This document shows, piece after piece, positions 7,307 through 15,354 of a DNA stretch of 64,000 nt. The notes under the pieces are model-generated. The model saw only the letters and a list, made by a program, of their open reading frames with translations. It had not been told where the DNA came from and did no database searches. Numbering within the stretch: position 1 is the stretch's first letter; each line of letters begins with the position of its first letter. Position numbers and translations under genes: made by a program. Origin of the DNA: Verrucomicrobiia bacterium (GTDB lineage Bacteria > Patescibacteriota > Saccharimonadia > Saccharimonadales > Saccharimonadaceae). Location of the stretch: positions 62,001 to 126,000 of the forward strand of contig DASPIB010000001.1 in the NCBI GenBank assembly GCA_035629335.1, written 5' to 3'.

Positions 7307-8275
7307 ATGACTGGTTTAATGGTAGTATTTTTGTTTATAGCGCTTATCTTTTGTGCGGCGGCGCTACTACTGCAGGCGCTTGATCTAAAGAGCGATCCTT
7401 TAAGCACTTTTGAGCTCCGGCGGCGTATTGCCGCAGGCGATGCAGCAGCGGCAGCGATTGTAGAGCGAGAAAAGCGGCTGCCGAAAGTTCGAGCGCTGCG
7501 CAGATTCAGCCTTCGCCTCGCTTGGGTGCTGGCGCTTGGTAGTGCGGCCGCCAGTGGCCTCACGGTCTGGTTGGCAGTAAGTGTTATTTTGCTGGCTTCA
7601 CCACTTCTAGCCCGTCAAAAACTATTGCGGCAGTGGTCCCAGAAGCTACTAAAGCAGTACGAGCCGCATATCACCCAAGTCAGCCATCAGGTTTGGCTGT
7701 TAACTCGCCTGTGGGCGCCCAAAGCAACGGCGCGTGAACTAGCGGTGCAGTCGGTTGAAGAATTGCTCCATATTGCGCAAAACGCGAGAAACATAACCGA
7801 CGAAGAAAAAGACGCTATCACCACCCGGCTACAGTTACACCAAGAAAAAATACGGTCGCACATGACCCCACTGGTGCACATGGCGCAGGTTGGCGCTGAT
7901 GAAGTGCTTGGCCCGATGACGCTGGATACTTTGTATCGTACGGGGCAGCCGGTGTTTGCAGTTATGCAGGAAAATGAAGTAGTCGGTTTGCTCTACGCTG
8001 AGAAAATTATGACCATTTCGGCGGCCGGCACAACCGCAGCTCAGGCGATGGATAGGGACATGCGTTATGTGCACCGCGACCAGCCAGTAGAAAGCATCGG
8101 GCAGTTGGCGGCAACGAGTGGTGGTCGATTCTTCTTGGTAGTGAACGACGAAGGTGAAGTGGTCGGCGGTATCGCGCTCGAGACGGTGCTGCGGCTGTTA
8201 TTTAAAAAGGGGACTTATAAAAGCTATAGCGAACCCCGCTTGGCCGCCAAGTCGATGGCAGCTAAGCGGGGGTAA
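7307..8275 (+). CDS. Membrane protein with CBS-pair domain (CorC/CNNM-like)
   Basis: A 322-residue protein. Hydrophobic segments are at about residues 1-25 and 75-105. The C-terminal half from about residue 185 resembles a CBS pair: IRSHMTPLVHM at the start, and FFLVVNDEGEVVGGIALE near the end, as in CorC/CNNM-type ion transporter accessories, which sense adenine nucleotides. A full DUF21 domain is not evident; the N-terminal part is shorter than in true CNNM proteins. TACAAT ends 7 bases before the ATG at 7307, so the mRNA is probably leaderless. Function in cation homeostasis is a family-level guess. Confidence 0.75.
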   Translation: MTGLMVVFLFIALIFCAAALLLQALDLKSDPLSTFELRRRIAAGDAAAAAIVEREKRLPKVRALRRFSLRLAWVLALGSAAASGLTVWLAVSVILLASPLLARQKLLRQWSQKLLKQYEPHITQVSHQVWLLTRLWAPKATARELAVQSVEELLHIAQNARNITDEEKDAITTRLQLHQEKIRSHMTPLVHMAQVGADEVLGPMTLDTLYRTGQPVFAVMQENEVVGLLYAEKIMTISAAGTTAAQAMDRDMRYVHRDQPVESIGQLAATSGGRFFLVVNDEGEVVGGIALETVLRLLFKKGTYKSYSEPRLAAKSMAAKRG

Positions 8276-8279
8276 GGGG

Positions 8280-8963
8280 TTAGTGTGCCGTTAGCGGGCC
8301 GCGGAAAAAGCTATCCGGGCTCATAAGCAGCTCCAGTGCTTCTTCCTGTCGTTCGGTGTAGTTACCCACCGACATTTCGATGTAAGGAAAGCCAAAAGCT
8401 TCAGCTTCCTTCTGCAGGCGCCGGCTCATATCAGCCTGAAGTTCGGCGTAGCGTCGGATGCGCTCCTCGCTCCAGGTCTTCATCCAGTTATGGGAATCAG
8501 ATGATTCACGGGCGTGGCGGAGCATGTGTTCCGCTTGCCCTTCTTGTGTACCCATCACTACGTAATGGAAGGTGTAGGGCAGGGCGGCAACCAACTCCGG
8601 GTAGGCAGCAACTCCTTCAATTAAGGTAGGTTGTCCGGCTTCGAGCTGCTCTTCAATCTTTGCGCGCACCCTCATGTGCCACACCGCAATGTGCATGCGG
8701 CGCTGGCGCTCTTCAACGTAGCCAGGCCGATTTGCCACATTTTCAAACCATGAAATATCGTCTGGATAATTCTGGCTGTCCCAGATCATCTGGAAGAGTT
8801 CAGGATAATTTTCTTGTACGTTATCATGATCGTCCCAGAGCTTTTTGCGCTCTTTATCACAGCTGATCAACTGAACCATTGGGTAACGCTCGAGAAAACG
8901 GCGACTTTGTTCTGTCTTGCCTGTTCGCGGCGGACCCGTCACAATGAAAAGGCCAGGTTGCAT
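8280..8963 (-). CDS. P-loop NTPase/kinase-like protein
   Basis: A 227-residue cytosolic protein with an N-terminal Walker A (GPPRTGKT, residues 9-16) and a strand ending in LISCD at the position of a Walker-B-like or substrate-binding Asp. The middle has LEAGQPTLIEGV, similar to small-molecule kinases of the AAA_33/zeta-toxin type, where a kinase phosphorylates a sugar or nucleotide. The substrate is unknown. TATAAT (minus strand, 8975-8970) ends exactly 6 bases before the ATG, predicting a leaderless transcript. It is divergent from the MutY-like gene, with the two promoters overlapping. Confidence 0.7.
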   Translation of the reverse strand: MQPGLFIVTGPPRTGKTEQSRRFLERYPMVQLISCDKERKKLWDDHDNVQENYPELFQMIWDSQNYPDDISWFENVANRPGYVEERQRRMHIAVWHMRVRAKIEEQLEAGQPTLIEGVAAYPELVAALPYTFHYVVMGTQEGQAEHMLRHARESSDSHNWMKTWSEERIRRYAELQADMSRRLQKEAEAFGFPYIEMSVGNYTERQEEALELLMSPDSFFRGPLTAH

Positions 8964-8983
8964 AGTATAATTATATCATATTT

Positions 8984-9841
8984 ATGAATTTACCGCTCCA
9001 TAAAATACAAGAATTTCAATCAATCGTCTGGGATTATTATGCCAGAAATCAGCGCTCCATGCCATGGCGCGAGCAGCCGTCCCCGTATTGGGTATTGGCA
9101 AGCGAAATTATGTTGCAGCAAACGCAAGTCGAGCGGGTGCGGCCAAAATTTGACGCCTTTGTGACCCAATTTCCAGATGTTACCGCCTTAGCGCGGGCGC
9201 CGCTTTCAACGGTACTGACGGCGTGGAGCGGATTAGGTTACAACCGGCGAGCGAAATTTTTGTGGCAAGCGGCGCAGCAAATCGTAGCCGAACACGGCGG
9301 TAATATTCCCGAAACATTCGAAGCGCTGGTGAGCTTGCCGGGCATTGGGCCCAATACCGCTGGGGCGGTGCTAGCCTATGCTTTTGAGCAGCCAGTAGTG
9401 TTTATTGAAACAAATATCCGCACCGTGCTGTTTCATCATTTTTTTGAAACGCAGCCCGAACAAGTGACTGATCAGGAATTACGGCACATCGCAGCCCAAG
9501 TACTCGACCATCAGCAACCGCGCGAATGGTATTGGGCGCTTATGGATTACGGTACCTTTTTGAAACAAACAGCCGGTGGCCGATTATCACAAAGCAAACA
9601 TTATAAAAAACAAACGACTTTTAAAGGATCGATGCGGGAAATGCGTGGTCGAATTCTTAAGCAGCTGATCGCCGGGCAACTGACAGAGGTAAAGCTCATG
9701 AGTGCAGTGCGAGCTGACGAACGGTTTCAGCCAGCCCTCGCTGCTTTACTGCAAGAAGGTATTGTCACGCGGGCTAGTGGCGGCAAGCTCGGTTTGACAG
9801 ATGCACCTCCGGCTCTTCATAATACAAGCAATGTTACGTAA
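8984..9841 (+). CDS. MutY-like HhH-GPD DNA glycosylase lacking the Fe-S cluster
   Basis: A 285-residue protein related to A/G-specific adenine glycosylase. MPWRE (residues 26-30) and SEIMLQQTQV (40-49, with Glu41 matching the MutY catalytic Glu) are present, and the helix-hairpin-helix is LPGIGPNTAG (118-127). Two features are unusual. The catalytic Asp position reads IETN (residues 141-144), so Asp is replaced by Glu. The four Cys that normally bind 4Fe-4S after the HhH are absent: there is no Cys after residue 200. The C-terminal NUDIX-like domain for 8-oxoG recognition is also missing. Adenine removal opposite oxidised guanine is the default role; a shifted specificity is possible. Confidence 0.85.
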   Translation: MNLPLHKIQEFQSIVWDYYARNQRSMPWREQPSPYWVLASEIMLQQTQVERVRPKFDAFVTQFPDVTALARAPLSTVLTAWSGLGYNRRAKFLWQAAQQIVAEHGGNIPETFEALVSLPGIGPNTAGAVLAYAFEQPVVFIETNIRTVLFHHFFETQPEQVTDQELRHIAAQVLDHQQPREWYWALMDYGTFLKQTAGGRLSQSKHYKKQTTFKGSMREMRGRILKQLIAGQLTEVKLMSAVRADERFQPALAALLQEGIVTRASGGKLGLTDAPPALHNTSNVT

Positions 9842-10367
9842 ACTGCCTTTTATCATGCTTCCGGGTGCAGCTGCGCTGCTCGTGTTTGTCGTGCCGCAAG
9901 TATTTGCCCAACAAGATACTTTAACCGAGCGCCAGATTACCGCCATTCGCCAAAGCTGTCTAGAGGCGCAGGTGAACATGCAGCGTTTACAATATAGTGA
10001 CACCGCGGCCCGCATTAATCGAGGGTCAATGTATGAGGCGATTATGGAAAAGTTAATCGCACCATTTAATAGCCGCGCGGCCTTAAATCGTTTGCAAGAT
10101 TCGCCAGCGCTCGTAGCGGCCACGACTAATATCGAGCGAACATTTGCCGATTTTAAACGGCACTATACGGCCTACGAGGACGCGTTATCGAGCACCTTGC
10201 AGGTAAAGTGCCAGGATCAGCCGGTGACTTTTTACGATCGATTAACCGCTACTCGTGAACTTCGGCGACAGCTATCAAAAGATATACAGCAGCTTTCGGG
10301 ATTGCTTGCTGAGTACCAAAGGATAATTGAAGAAATTACCAAAAAGACCGGAGGAGCCGCCTCATGA
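9831..10367 (+). CDS. Secreted or membrane-tethered coiled-coil protein, unknown
   Basis: Start at 9831 (MLRKLPF) gives a clean signal peptide: a basic n-region, hydrophobic core, then VFAQQ as a cleavage site near residue 26. The gene overlaps the glycosylase end by 11 bases. The mature part is about 150 residues, mostly helical with many Gln, Arg and Leu, and two Cys that could form a disulfide. It overlaps the next membrane protein by 4 bases, so the two are coupled and may act together at the cell surface. No family recognised. Confidence 0.7.
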   Translation: MLRKLPFIMLPGAAALLVFVVPQVFAQQDTLTERQITAIRQSCLEAQVNMQRLQYSDTAARINRGSMYEAIMEKLIAPFNSRAALNRLQDSPALVAATTNIERTFADFKRHYTAYEDALSSTLQVKCQDQPVTFYDRLTATRELRRQLSKDIQQLSGLLAEYQRIIEEITKKTGGAAS

Positions 10368-10708
10368 TGCCGCGTGCCACGAATTTAGTGCAGCGCTATC
10401 GCCTGATTACGCTGATTATCGGGGCGATTATTGTTTCACTGCTACTCACGGCTTTTAGCGTCATGGTGTACGTTCGCGATGGGACCTCGCAGCTTGATTT
10501 AAGTCGCCCGGGGTACGAGGAGGCCCGCAGCCAAGTACGCCCAGATGACAAGTCGCCAGCCTTCAAGCCAGAGGGGGCACTAACAGCAAAAGTAATGGAA
10601 GAGTTCACCAAAGAACTTAAAAAGAAAATTAACGAGTTTAATCAACTGAGCTCGTTTGATGTTGCACCGCTAGAAGATCAGCGGTTGAAATTAGATCTCG
10701 AGCTCTAG
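10364..10708 (+). CDS. Single-pass membrane protein, unknown
   Basis: A 114-residue protein with one N-terminal TM segment (about residues 16-36) and an extracytoplasmic tail of some 75 residues. The ATGA overlap with the preceding secreted protein means translational coupling. Charged and helical, with a Lys/Glu-rich stretch (EELKKK type) near residue 80. Topology suggests an anchor for the preceding secreted helical protein. No recognised domain. Confidence 0.7.
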   Translation: MMPRATNLVQRYRLITLIIGAIIVSLLLTAFSVMVYVRDGTSQLDLSRPGYEEARSQVRPDDKSPAFKPEGALTAKVMEEFTKELKKKINEFNQLSSFDVAPLEDQRLKLDLEL

Positions 10709-10725
10709 CGCTAACAGTAAAAGAC

Positions 10726-11571
10726 CTACCGCTTCGGAACGCTGAAAGTCGAGTACTGCGATAACTCAATGCCTTGGCGTGCGAACTCGGCGATTAAGCG
10801 TTTTTTCATTTCACTACTTACCGACCATTGCGTGCCGGGTTTGGTGGTGCCAACGACGTTTACTTCCAGGGCGATATCATTAAAAGCACCAAGATTCATA
10901 AACTGTGGCGGTTCAATGATCTTATCTTTCCATTTACCCTCCTGAGCCAGTGAAGCGCCGACTTCGTTGATGACTCTGACGACTTCGTCGACGTCGCTAT
11001 CAGGATGGACAGCGACGGTGAAATATGCTTTACTATAGTCCATGGTCTTGTTGATCGGGTGCATGATATTGCCGTTTGATAAATAGTGCACGTTGCCATC
11101 GATATCGCGAACAACCGTGCAGCGAAGCGTAATACGTTCTACCACCCCTGCGGCGCCGTCGATATCGACGACATCGCCAACGCGGTACTGGTTTTCGGCA
11201 ATGATAAAAATGCCGGCGAGAAAATCCTTCACAATCGATTGGGCACCAAACCCAATAACAATACTGAGCACACCAGCGCTTGCAAGGAGAGGCGTTAAAT
11301 CGATCGACGGAAAGGCGAGCCGGAATAAGCTAAAGCCGGCAATAGTATAGACCACAATTCGCCAGGTGACGGTTAGTACGCTTATAAGTGTATTTTGTCG
11401 CTTACGAACATCTTCAGGGGTGAGCTTATTGAGTGTTGTGCTACGGACGGTTTTTCCGATGAGCTTTTTAAGCAGTAATCCGCCAAAGTGCTGCGCTATC
11501 CAGGCGATAACAATTACCGCCAGCGCCACAAACCATCGTTTATCAATCCAGCTGATAAAATCAATATTCAT
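10726..11571 (-). CDS. Small-conductance mechanosensitive channel, MscS family
   Basis: A 281-residue protein (start MNIDFISW; the in-frame extension to 11589 overlaps the promoter). Three N-terminal membrane segments are followed by the MscS beta domain. The pore helix is recognisable as VLSIVIGFGAQSIVKDFLAG, with the conserved GFGAQSIVKD, and the beta domain follows with YRVGDVVDIDG. It would open on membrane tension to release osmolytes. TATACT on the minus strand lies 8 bases before the ATG, predicting a near-leaderless mRNA. It is divergent from tsaC with about 20 bases between start codons. Confidence 0.95.
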   Translation of the reverse strand: MNIDFISWIDKRWFVALAVIVIAWIAQHFGGLLLKKLIGKTVRSTTLNKLTPEDVRKRQNTLISVLTVTWRIVVYTIAGFSLFRLAFPSIDLTPLLASAGVLSIVIGFGAQSIVKDFLAGIFIIAENQYRVGDVVDIDGAAGVVERITLRCTVVRDIDGNVHYLSNGNIMHPINKTMDYSKAYFTVAVHPDSDVDEVVRVINEVGASLAQEGKWKDKIIEPPQFMNLGAFNDIALEVNVVGTTKPGTQWSVSSEMKKRLIAEFARQGIELSQYSTFSVPKR

Positions 11572-11591
11572 ATAATGGTAGTATAACAAAC

Positions 11592-12146
11592 ATGACTTAT
11601 TTTACAGATAGAAATCATCCTCAAGTTACAGAACTCCTAAAAACAGGGGCGGTGGGCGTCTTGCGTACCGATACTTTGTACGGCATTGTTACATCGGTTT
11701 TTCATGAAGCAGCGGTCGAGCGGCTGTATGCGGTGCGTGGCCGCGAGCGCAATAAAGCCTGTATTTTACTGATAAGCGACGAAAGAGATATGTTCGATAT
11801 TCCTCCCGAGCAACTGAGGGAAGTTTTAAAGACCGCCTGGCCCGGACCAGTGAGTGTGGTGGTGCCAGCACCGTCGGCCCCAGGCTACTTGCCAAAAGTT
11901 GACGGCACGTTGGCGTATCGTTTGCCAGCCGATGCAGAGTTGCGGGAGCTTTTGCGCCACACTGGGCCGTTACTAGCTCCGAGCGCAAACTTAGCTGGAC
12001 AGCCGCCAGCTAAAAATATTGCAGCGGCCAAAGCCTATTTTGGCGATAAAATTGATTTTTACACCGATAGCGGCGAGGTGAGTGATAGCGCTCCATCGCA
12101 GATTTTAAAGCTCGAACCAAGCGGGGCAGTGGTGCGACTCCGATGA
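11592..12146 (+). CDS. tsaC: L-threonylcarbamoyladenylate synthase (TsaC/Sua5/YrdC)
   Basis: A 184-residue single-domain YrdC fold protein, the short TsaC form without the Sua5 C-terminal domain. TDTLYGIV near residues 25-32 and the RGRERNKACILL stretch match the family's ATP/threonine site; the SANLAGQPPA segment near residue 135 is also characteristic. It makes threonylcarbamoyl-AMP, the first step of t6A formation at A37 of ANN-decoding tRNAs, an essential modification. It overlaps trmB by 4 bases, forming a tRNA-modification operon. Confidence 0.95.
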   Translation: MTYFTDRNHPQVTELLKTGAVGVLRTDTLYGIVTSVFHEAAVERLYAVRGRERNKACILLISDERDMFDIPPEQLREVLKTAWPGPVSVVVPAPSAPGYLPKVDGTLAYRLPADAELRELLRHTGPLLAPSANLAGQPPAKNIAAAKAYFGDKIDFYTDSGEVSDSAPSQILKLEPSGAVVRLR

Positions 12147-12814
12147 TCGATCCTAAAGAGTTTATTATCACCCGCAAGCGCAAAAAATATCGTTTTGCGC
12201 TGTTTCACAACTCGCCACTCGCTCACGAAGCAGAAGGCTGGCGCCAGATTACAGATTTCTCCCCCGATGTGCTTGAAGTTGGGGCGGGCACGGGCTTGTT
12301 TTCGGTGGCGGCGGCCCAGTTAACACCCGATAAACGCTTCGTTGCCATTGACGTCAAAGCCGACCGCTTGCAAAAAGGCGCCCGGAAAGCCGAAGAGCAA
12401 GGGCTGACAAATGTCCGGTTTGTCCGCACGCCTGCCGATGCACTGCTGGAAGATTTCACTGCTCATTCATTAAGCAGTATTTGGGTAACCTTCCCCGACC
12501 CGTTCCCTAAAAAACGGGCTGCCAAGCACAGGCTGACACACCGGCGATTTCTGGCACTTTACCAAACGCTTCTTACACCACAGGGTGCACTGTATTTTAA
12601 AACCGATAACCATCCTTTATTCGATTGGAGTCTGGAAGAACTGGTGCAAAATGGCTGGCGAATTGACCAATTAACCTATGATCTTCATGCATCAGACTTG
12701 CCATCACTGTATAAACAGCTCACCACCTACGAACAGCGCTTTTTAGGTGAAGGGCTGACTATTTGTTTTGTTCGGGCGTTGCCGCCAATTGTTGCCGCAC
12801 CCACGCATCAATAG
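12143..12814 (+). CDS. trmB: tRNA (guanine-N7)-methyltransferase TrmB
   Basis: A 223-residue class I SAM methyltransferase. The SAM motif is LEVGAGTGLFS around residues 45-55 and the family signature is FPDPFPKKR followed by HRLTHRRFL, which positions the tRNA. It forms m7G46 in the variable loop. It overlaps tsaC by ATGA. Its 3' end overlaps the 3' end of the oppositely transcribed MurC-type gene by 56 bases, so no terminator fits between them. Confidence 0.95.
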   Translation: MIDPKEFIITRKRKKYRFALFHNSPLAHEAEGWRQITDFSPDVLEVGAGTGLFSVAAAQLTPDKRFVAIDVKADRLQKGARKAEEQGLTNVRFVRTPADALLEDFTAHSLSSIWVTFPDPFPKKRAAKHRLTHRRFLALYQTLLTPQGALYFKTDNHPLFDWSLEELVQNGWRIDQLTYDLHASDLPSLYKQLTTYEQRFLGEGLTICFVRALPPIVAAPTHQ

Positions 12815-14036
12815 AGCCAGCCCCCATGCACAGCACCAGACTACCCGCACGACGCTCGGCTTGAATGTGTTGCCATAAGCTGTCATCGAGGTCCGAAATA
12901 ACCACTCGTTCGCGCACGGCGAGATTGTTACTTAATTCTTCTGGAGTCAACACCGGCAAACTTGCATCTTCGCGCGAAAGGTAAGTTGGCAGCCAATAAA
13001 TCATTTCGGCGGCATTCATGCTGTTTTCGTATTGGTGTCTGATGAGATGCTGGCGAACGTTTTGATGCGGCTGATACACCAGCACCACGTGATCAGATAG
13101 CTCCCTGGCCATCTGTAAAGTAGCTTTAATCTCAACCGGATGGTGGCCGTAATCGCTGTATAAGTTCTCGGCTAACTTCTCAAACCGACGGTGAGTGCCA
13201 GGAAAAGTGTTTAAAAGCGGGGTGAGCTCGGCGATTGATTTGCCTGTTAACTTTGCAGCCGCGGTGAGCACCAACCAGCCATTGTCTCGGTTGTGTTGGC
13301 CCGCCAGGGTGAGGTGGCTAACATCAGTGGTGTCGGGGAGCCCAGTAGTAGCCGTTATCGTAGCGGTGGGGATTTTTTCAAGATCACGCTGCCAAGCGAT
13401 TGTTTGGTTGCTTTGTTCGATAAAGTCGTGAAATGCCTCGTAGTAATTGTCTGCGGTAGGGTAAGTGTCAGGATGGTCATAGCCAATTGAGGTGATCAGC
13501 GAAAGGTAAGGGTGAAATTGCAAAAAGTTACGATCAAACTCATCGCACTCGTAGATGAAATAGTCGCTATCAGATGTAAAAACACCACTCGGGCCAAAAC
13601 TGATAGTGGTGCCAATGGAATAACTAACGGGCAGCCCAAGCTGCTTTAAAAGCCACACCAACATGCCGGTAGTGGTGGTTTTGCCGTGCGTGCCGGCAAC
13701 AGCGATTAGTTTCAGTTTCTTTTGCAGAATAATTTCTTTTAATAGCTCATCGCGCTTTGAAACGCGAATGCCGTGTTGGCGAGCAAAGGCGAGCTCGGGG
13801 TGGTCGCTAGTAAGGGCCGAAGTTTGCACCAGCCAATCAACTGGCTGTTTGCGATGTAGCTCGGCGAGATATGTGCCACTTTGATCGGTGGAAATAGCGA
13901 CACCGCGACGCTCAAGGCGGGTGGTCATCGGGCCAGTTTGTTGGTCGGAACCGCTGACTTGGTGGCCAGCGTCGAGGGCGATTTCAGCGAGTGGGCCAAG
14001 CGCTACGCCATTTATTCCGGAGAAGTAGATGTGCAT
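12759..14036 (-). CDS. murC: Mur ligase, UDP-N-acetylmuramate--alanine ligase type
   Basis: Start at 14036 (MHIYFSGING) is chosen because TACACT on the minus strand ends exactly 6 bases before it; the longer ORF to 14159 would run through a palindrome and the promoter. The protein is 425 residues. The N-terminal Rossmann part reads SGINGVALGPLA and SGSDQ; the ATP loop is VAGTHGKTTTTGML; the central domain has FIYECDEFDR; and the last part contains SDYGHHPVEIKATL and the LVYQPH motif of MurC/Mpl. It adds an amino acid to UDP-MurNAc (MurC) or a peptide to recycled muropeptide (Mpl). The two are hard to separate by eye; MurC is favoured. Confidence 0.85.
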   Translation of the reverse strand: MHIYFSGINGVALGPLAEIALDAGHQVSGSDQQTGPMTTRLERRGVAISTDQSGTYLAELHRKQPVDWLVQTSALTSDHPELAFARQHGIRVSKRDELLKEIILQKKLKLIAVAGTHGKTTTTGMLVWLLKQLGLPVSYSIGTTISFGPSGVFTSDSDYFIYECDEFDRNFLQFHPYLSLITSIGYDHPDTYPTADNYYEAFHDFIEQSNQTIAWQRDLEKIPTATITATTGLPDTTDVSHLTLAGQHNRDNGWLVLTAAAKLTGKSIAELTPLLNTFPGTHRRFEKLAENLYSDYGHHPVEIKATLQMARELSDHVVLVYQPHQNVRQHLIRHQYENSMNAAEMIYWLPTYLSREDASLPVLTPEELSNNLAVRERVVISDLDDSLWQHIQAERRAGSLVLCMGAGSIDAWVRQQLAATPEQNK

Positions 14037-14063
14037 AGCATTAGTGTAACAGAAAGTAATTGG

Positions 14064-14194
14064 ACGAGTCTCGTGACAGCGAGATAGTCTGTGAAATGCA
14101 GGCACTCTGCGCTCGCAAGCAGCTCGCTGCGTTGCAGTGGGAAACACTGACGCCTGCATTTCACACAGACTATCTCGCCGTCATTCCCCCTCGT
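14064..14194. repeat. 131-bp imperfect palindrome between divergent genes
   Basis: The arms TGAC-A-GCGAGATAGTCTGTG (from 14074) and the matching CACAGACTATCTCGC-C-GTCA (to 14183) pair over about 30 bp, broken only by one mismatch and a 2-base bulge; AAATGCAGGC and GCCTGCATTT continue the inner stem (left arm ends 14103, right arm starts 14152). ACGAG/CTCGT extend it outward. The 48-base loop is itself GC-rich and partly self-complementary. It lies between the murC start and the 14280 start, so it is not a terminator for either gene. It could be a non-mobile MITE-like or REP-like element. Confidence 0.75.
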
Positions 14195-14279
14195 AAAAAT
14201 CTGCAGTGAAACCTTCTACTAGTAGCAATTGCCTAAGTTTTATATAATAAGCACATGCATAAAGCGGTGGGGGTAACCA

Positions 14280-14924
14280 TTGAGTAATAAAAAATTACTC
14301 GCTCATCGGTTATGGCAAGTTCGTCGCGTAAAAACCTGGCAACTGGTCATAATTTTCATAATCGCAGCCTTTTTGGCGGCGACGTTTTTGCGTCTCAACA
14401 ATCTGGGGATGATCGAACGGCGAGATGCCGTCGTCGAGGCCGACAAGCGCGGCGACAAACAAGCCATTCGGGCCGCCCTGGCCGATTTACAAGCTTTTGT
14501 GTCGGGCCACATGAACACCGATTTACAGCAGGGGGTGTATCTGCAATATAGCTACGAACGCGACCGCGATAAAGTCATCGATAGCGCCAGTAATGCCAGT
14601 AATCCAAGTAGTCAGGTGTACCAAAAAGCCAGTGTAGAGTGCCGGGCACGCTGGCAGGGTGGGACAGAGTCATTCCGGAACGATTATGTACAGTGCGTGA
14701 TTGATCGGGTGCGATCCCTACAGGCAAGTAACGATGCGCTTTCCAGCTTAAAATTACCCCGAGCCGATGCCTATCGCCATACCTTTGCTTCACCCCTGTG
14801 GTCGGCCGATTTAGCTGGCCTGAGTGTGCTCTTTTGCCTGCTGGTATTAATCGCGATTATTATCCGGGTTGTGGCGGCGGCTTTACTCAAGTTCCTCTTG
14901 CATCGCCGCTATCAAAGTGTATAA
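14280..14924 (+). CDS. Two-TM membrane protein, unknown
   Basis: A 214-residue protein with a TTG start preceded by GGTGGGGG. There is one TM near residues 20-40 and one near 178-202, with an extracytoplasmic domain of about 135 residues between them containing two Cys (in VECRARW and VQCVIDR) likely to form a disulfide. A basic tail (HRRYQ) follows TM2. TATAAT occurs at 14243-14248. No family recognised. Topology resembles small envelope scaffold or sensor proteins common in this kind of genome. Confidence 0.7.
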   Translation: MSNKKLLAHRLWQVRRVKTWQLVIIFIIAAFLAATFLRLNNLGMIERRDAVVEADKRGDKQAIRAALADLQAFVSGHMNTDLQQGVYLQYSYERDRDKVIDSASNASNPSSQVYQKASVECRARWQGGTESFRNDYVQCVIDRVRSLQASNDALSSLKLPRADAYRHTFASPLWSADLAGLSVLFCLLVLIAIIIRVVAAALLKFLLHRRYQSV

Positions 14925-14928
14925 TTTG

Positions 14929-14958
14929 TTGACAACCTTTACTCAACCGGAGTATGGT
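14929..14958 (+). promoter_or_regulatory. Sigma-70 promoter of the 73-residue gene
   Basis: TTGACA at 14929-14934 and TATGGT at 14953-14958, 18 bases apart, begin at the stop codon region of the preceding gene. Confidence 0.65.
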
Positions 14959-14993
14959 TAACTCGTAAGCAATAAAAAGGAGGAGAAACACTT

Positions 14994-15215
14994 ATGGCAG
15001 CTTACTCGCACACAAACTCAAAGGGCGTTACCTACTACTTACACAAAAAAGATGTGGTATTGCGCGGCAACAAAACACAAACTATTTACTTCTTCACCAA
15101 AACCGAACAGGGTGCTAAAGGTGAGCCAACTGAGCTTCCAGCCGGCTACGAAGTAACTGAAAACGCTCGTAACGGTTTCTTGACGATTCGCAAAATTCGC
15201 AACGAAGAAAAGTAA
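14994..15215 (+). CDS. Small conserved-looking beta-rich protein, unknown
   Basis: A 73-residue protein with a strong AAGGAGGAG ribosome site, own promoter and terminator, suggesting high expression. The sequence (MAAYSHTNSKGVTYYLHKK at the start) alternates short strands and Lys-rich turns with GNKTQTIYFF and GYEVTENARNGFLTI, as in a small beta barrel. Codon use is regular and there is no Cys or TM segment. I recall similar short proteins from CPR genomes but cannot name a function. Confidence 0.75.
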   Translation: MAAYSHTNSKGVTYYLHKKDVVLRGNKTQTIYFFTKTEQGAKGEPTELPAGYEVTENARNGFLTIRKIRNEEK

Positions 15216-15279
15216 AAATAATTTGAAACATAAGCTTTTTGTATGATACGATTGTAGCAAACAAAAAGGTGCCAAATGA

Positions 15280-15300
15280 CCCGGCTCTGGCCGGGTTTTT
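15280..15300 (+). terminator. Intrinsic terminator
   Basis: CCCGGC-TCTG-GCCGGG (15280-15295) followed by TTTTT, closing the transcript of the 73-residue gene. Confidence 0.92.
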
Positions 15301-15317
15301 GGATGGCGCTTTACTTC

Positions 15318-15345
15318 TTGACGCCCGACTGCGCTGTGCTATACT
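15318..15345 (+). promoter_or_regulatory. Promoter giving a short or absent leader for the ABC-2 exporter
   Basis: TTGACG at 15318-15323, 16 bases, then TATACT at 15340-15345. The -10 box ends 9 bases before the ATG at 15355, so the leader would be about three bases or none. Confidence 0.7.
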
Positions 15346-15354
15346 GGCATAAGC

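Noticed and set aside
14064-14194. Integron attC site
   Set aside because: The palindrome lacks GTTRRRY/RYYYAAC core sites and there is no integrase or cassette array.
14064-14194. Intrinsic terminator
   Set aside because: It lies between divergent start codons, and the loop of about 48 bases is too large.
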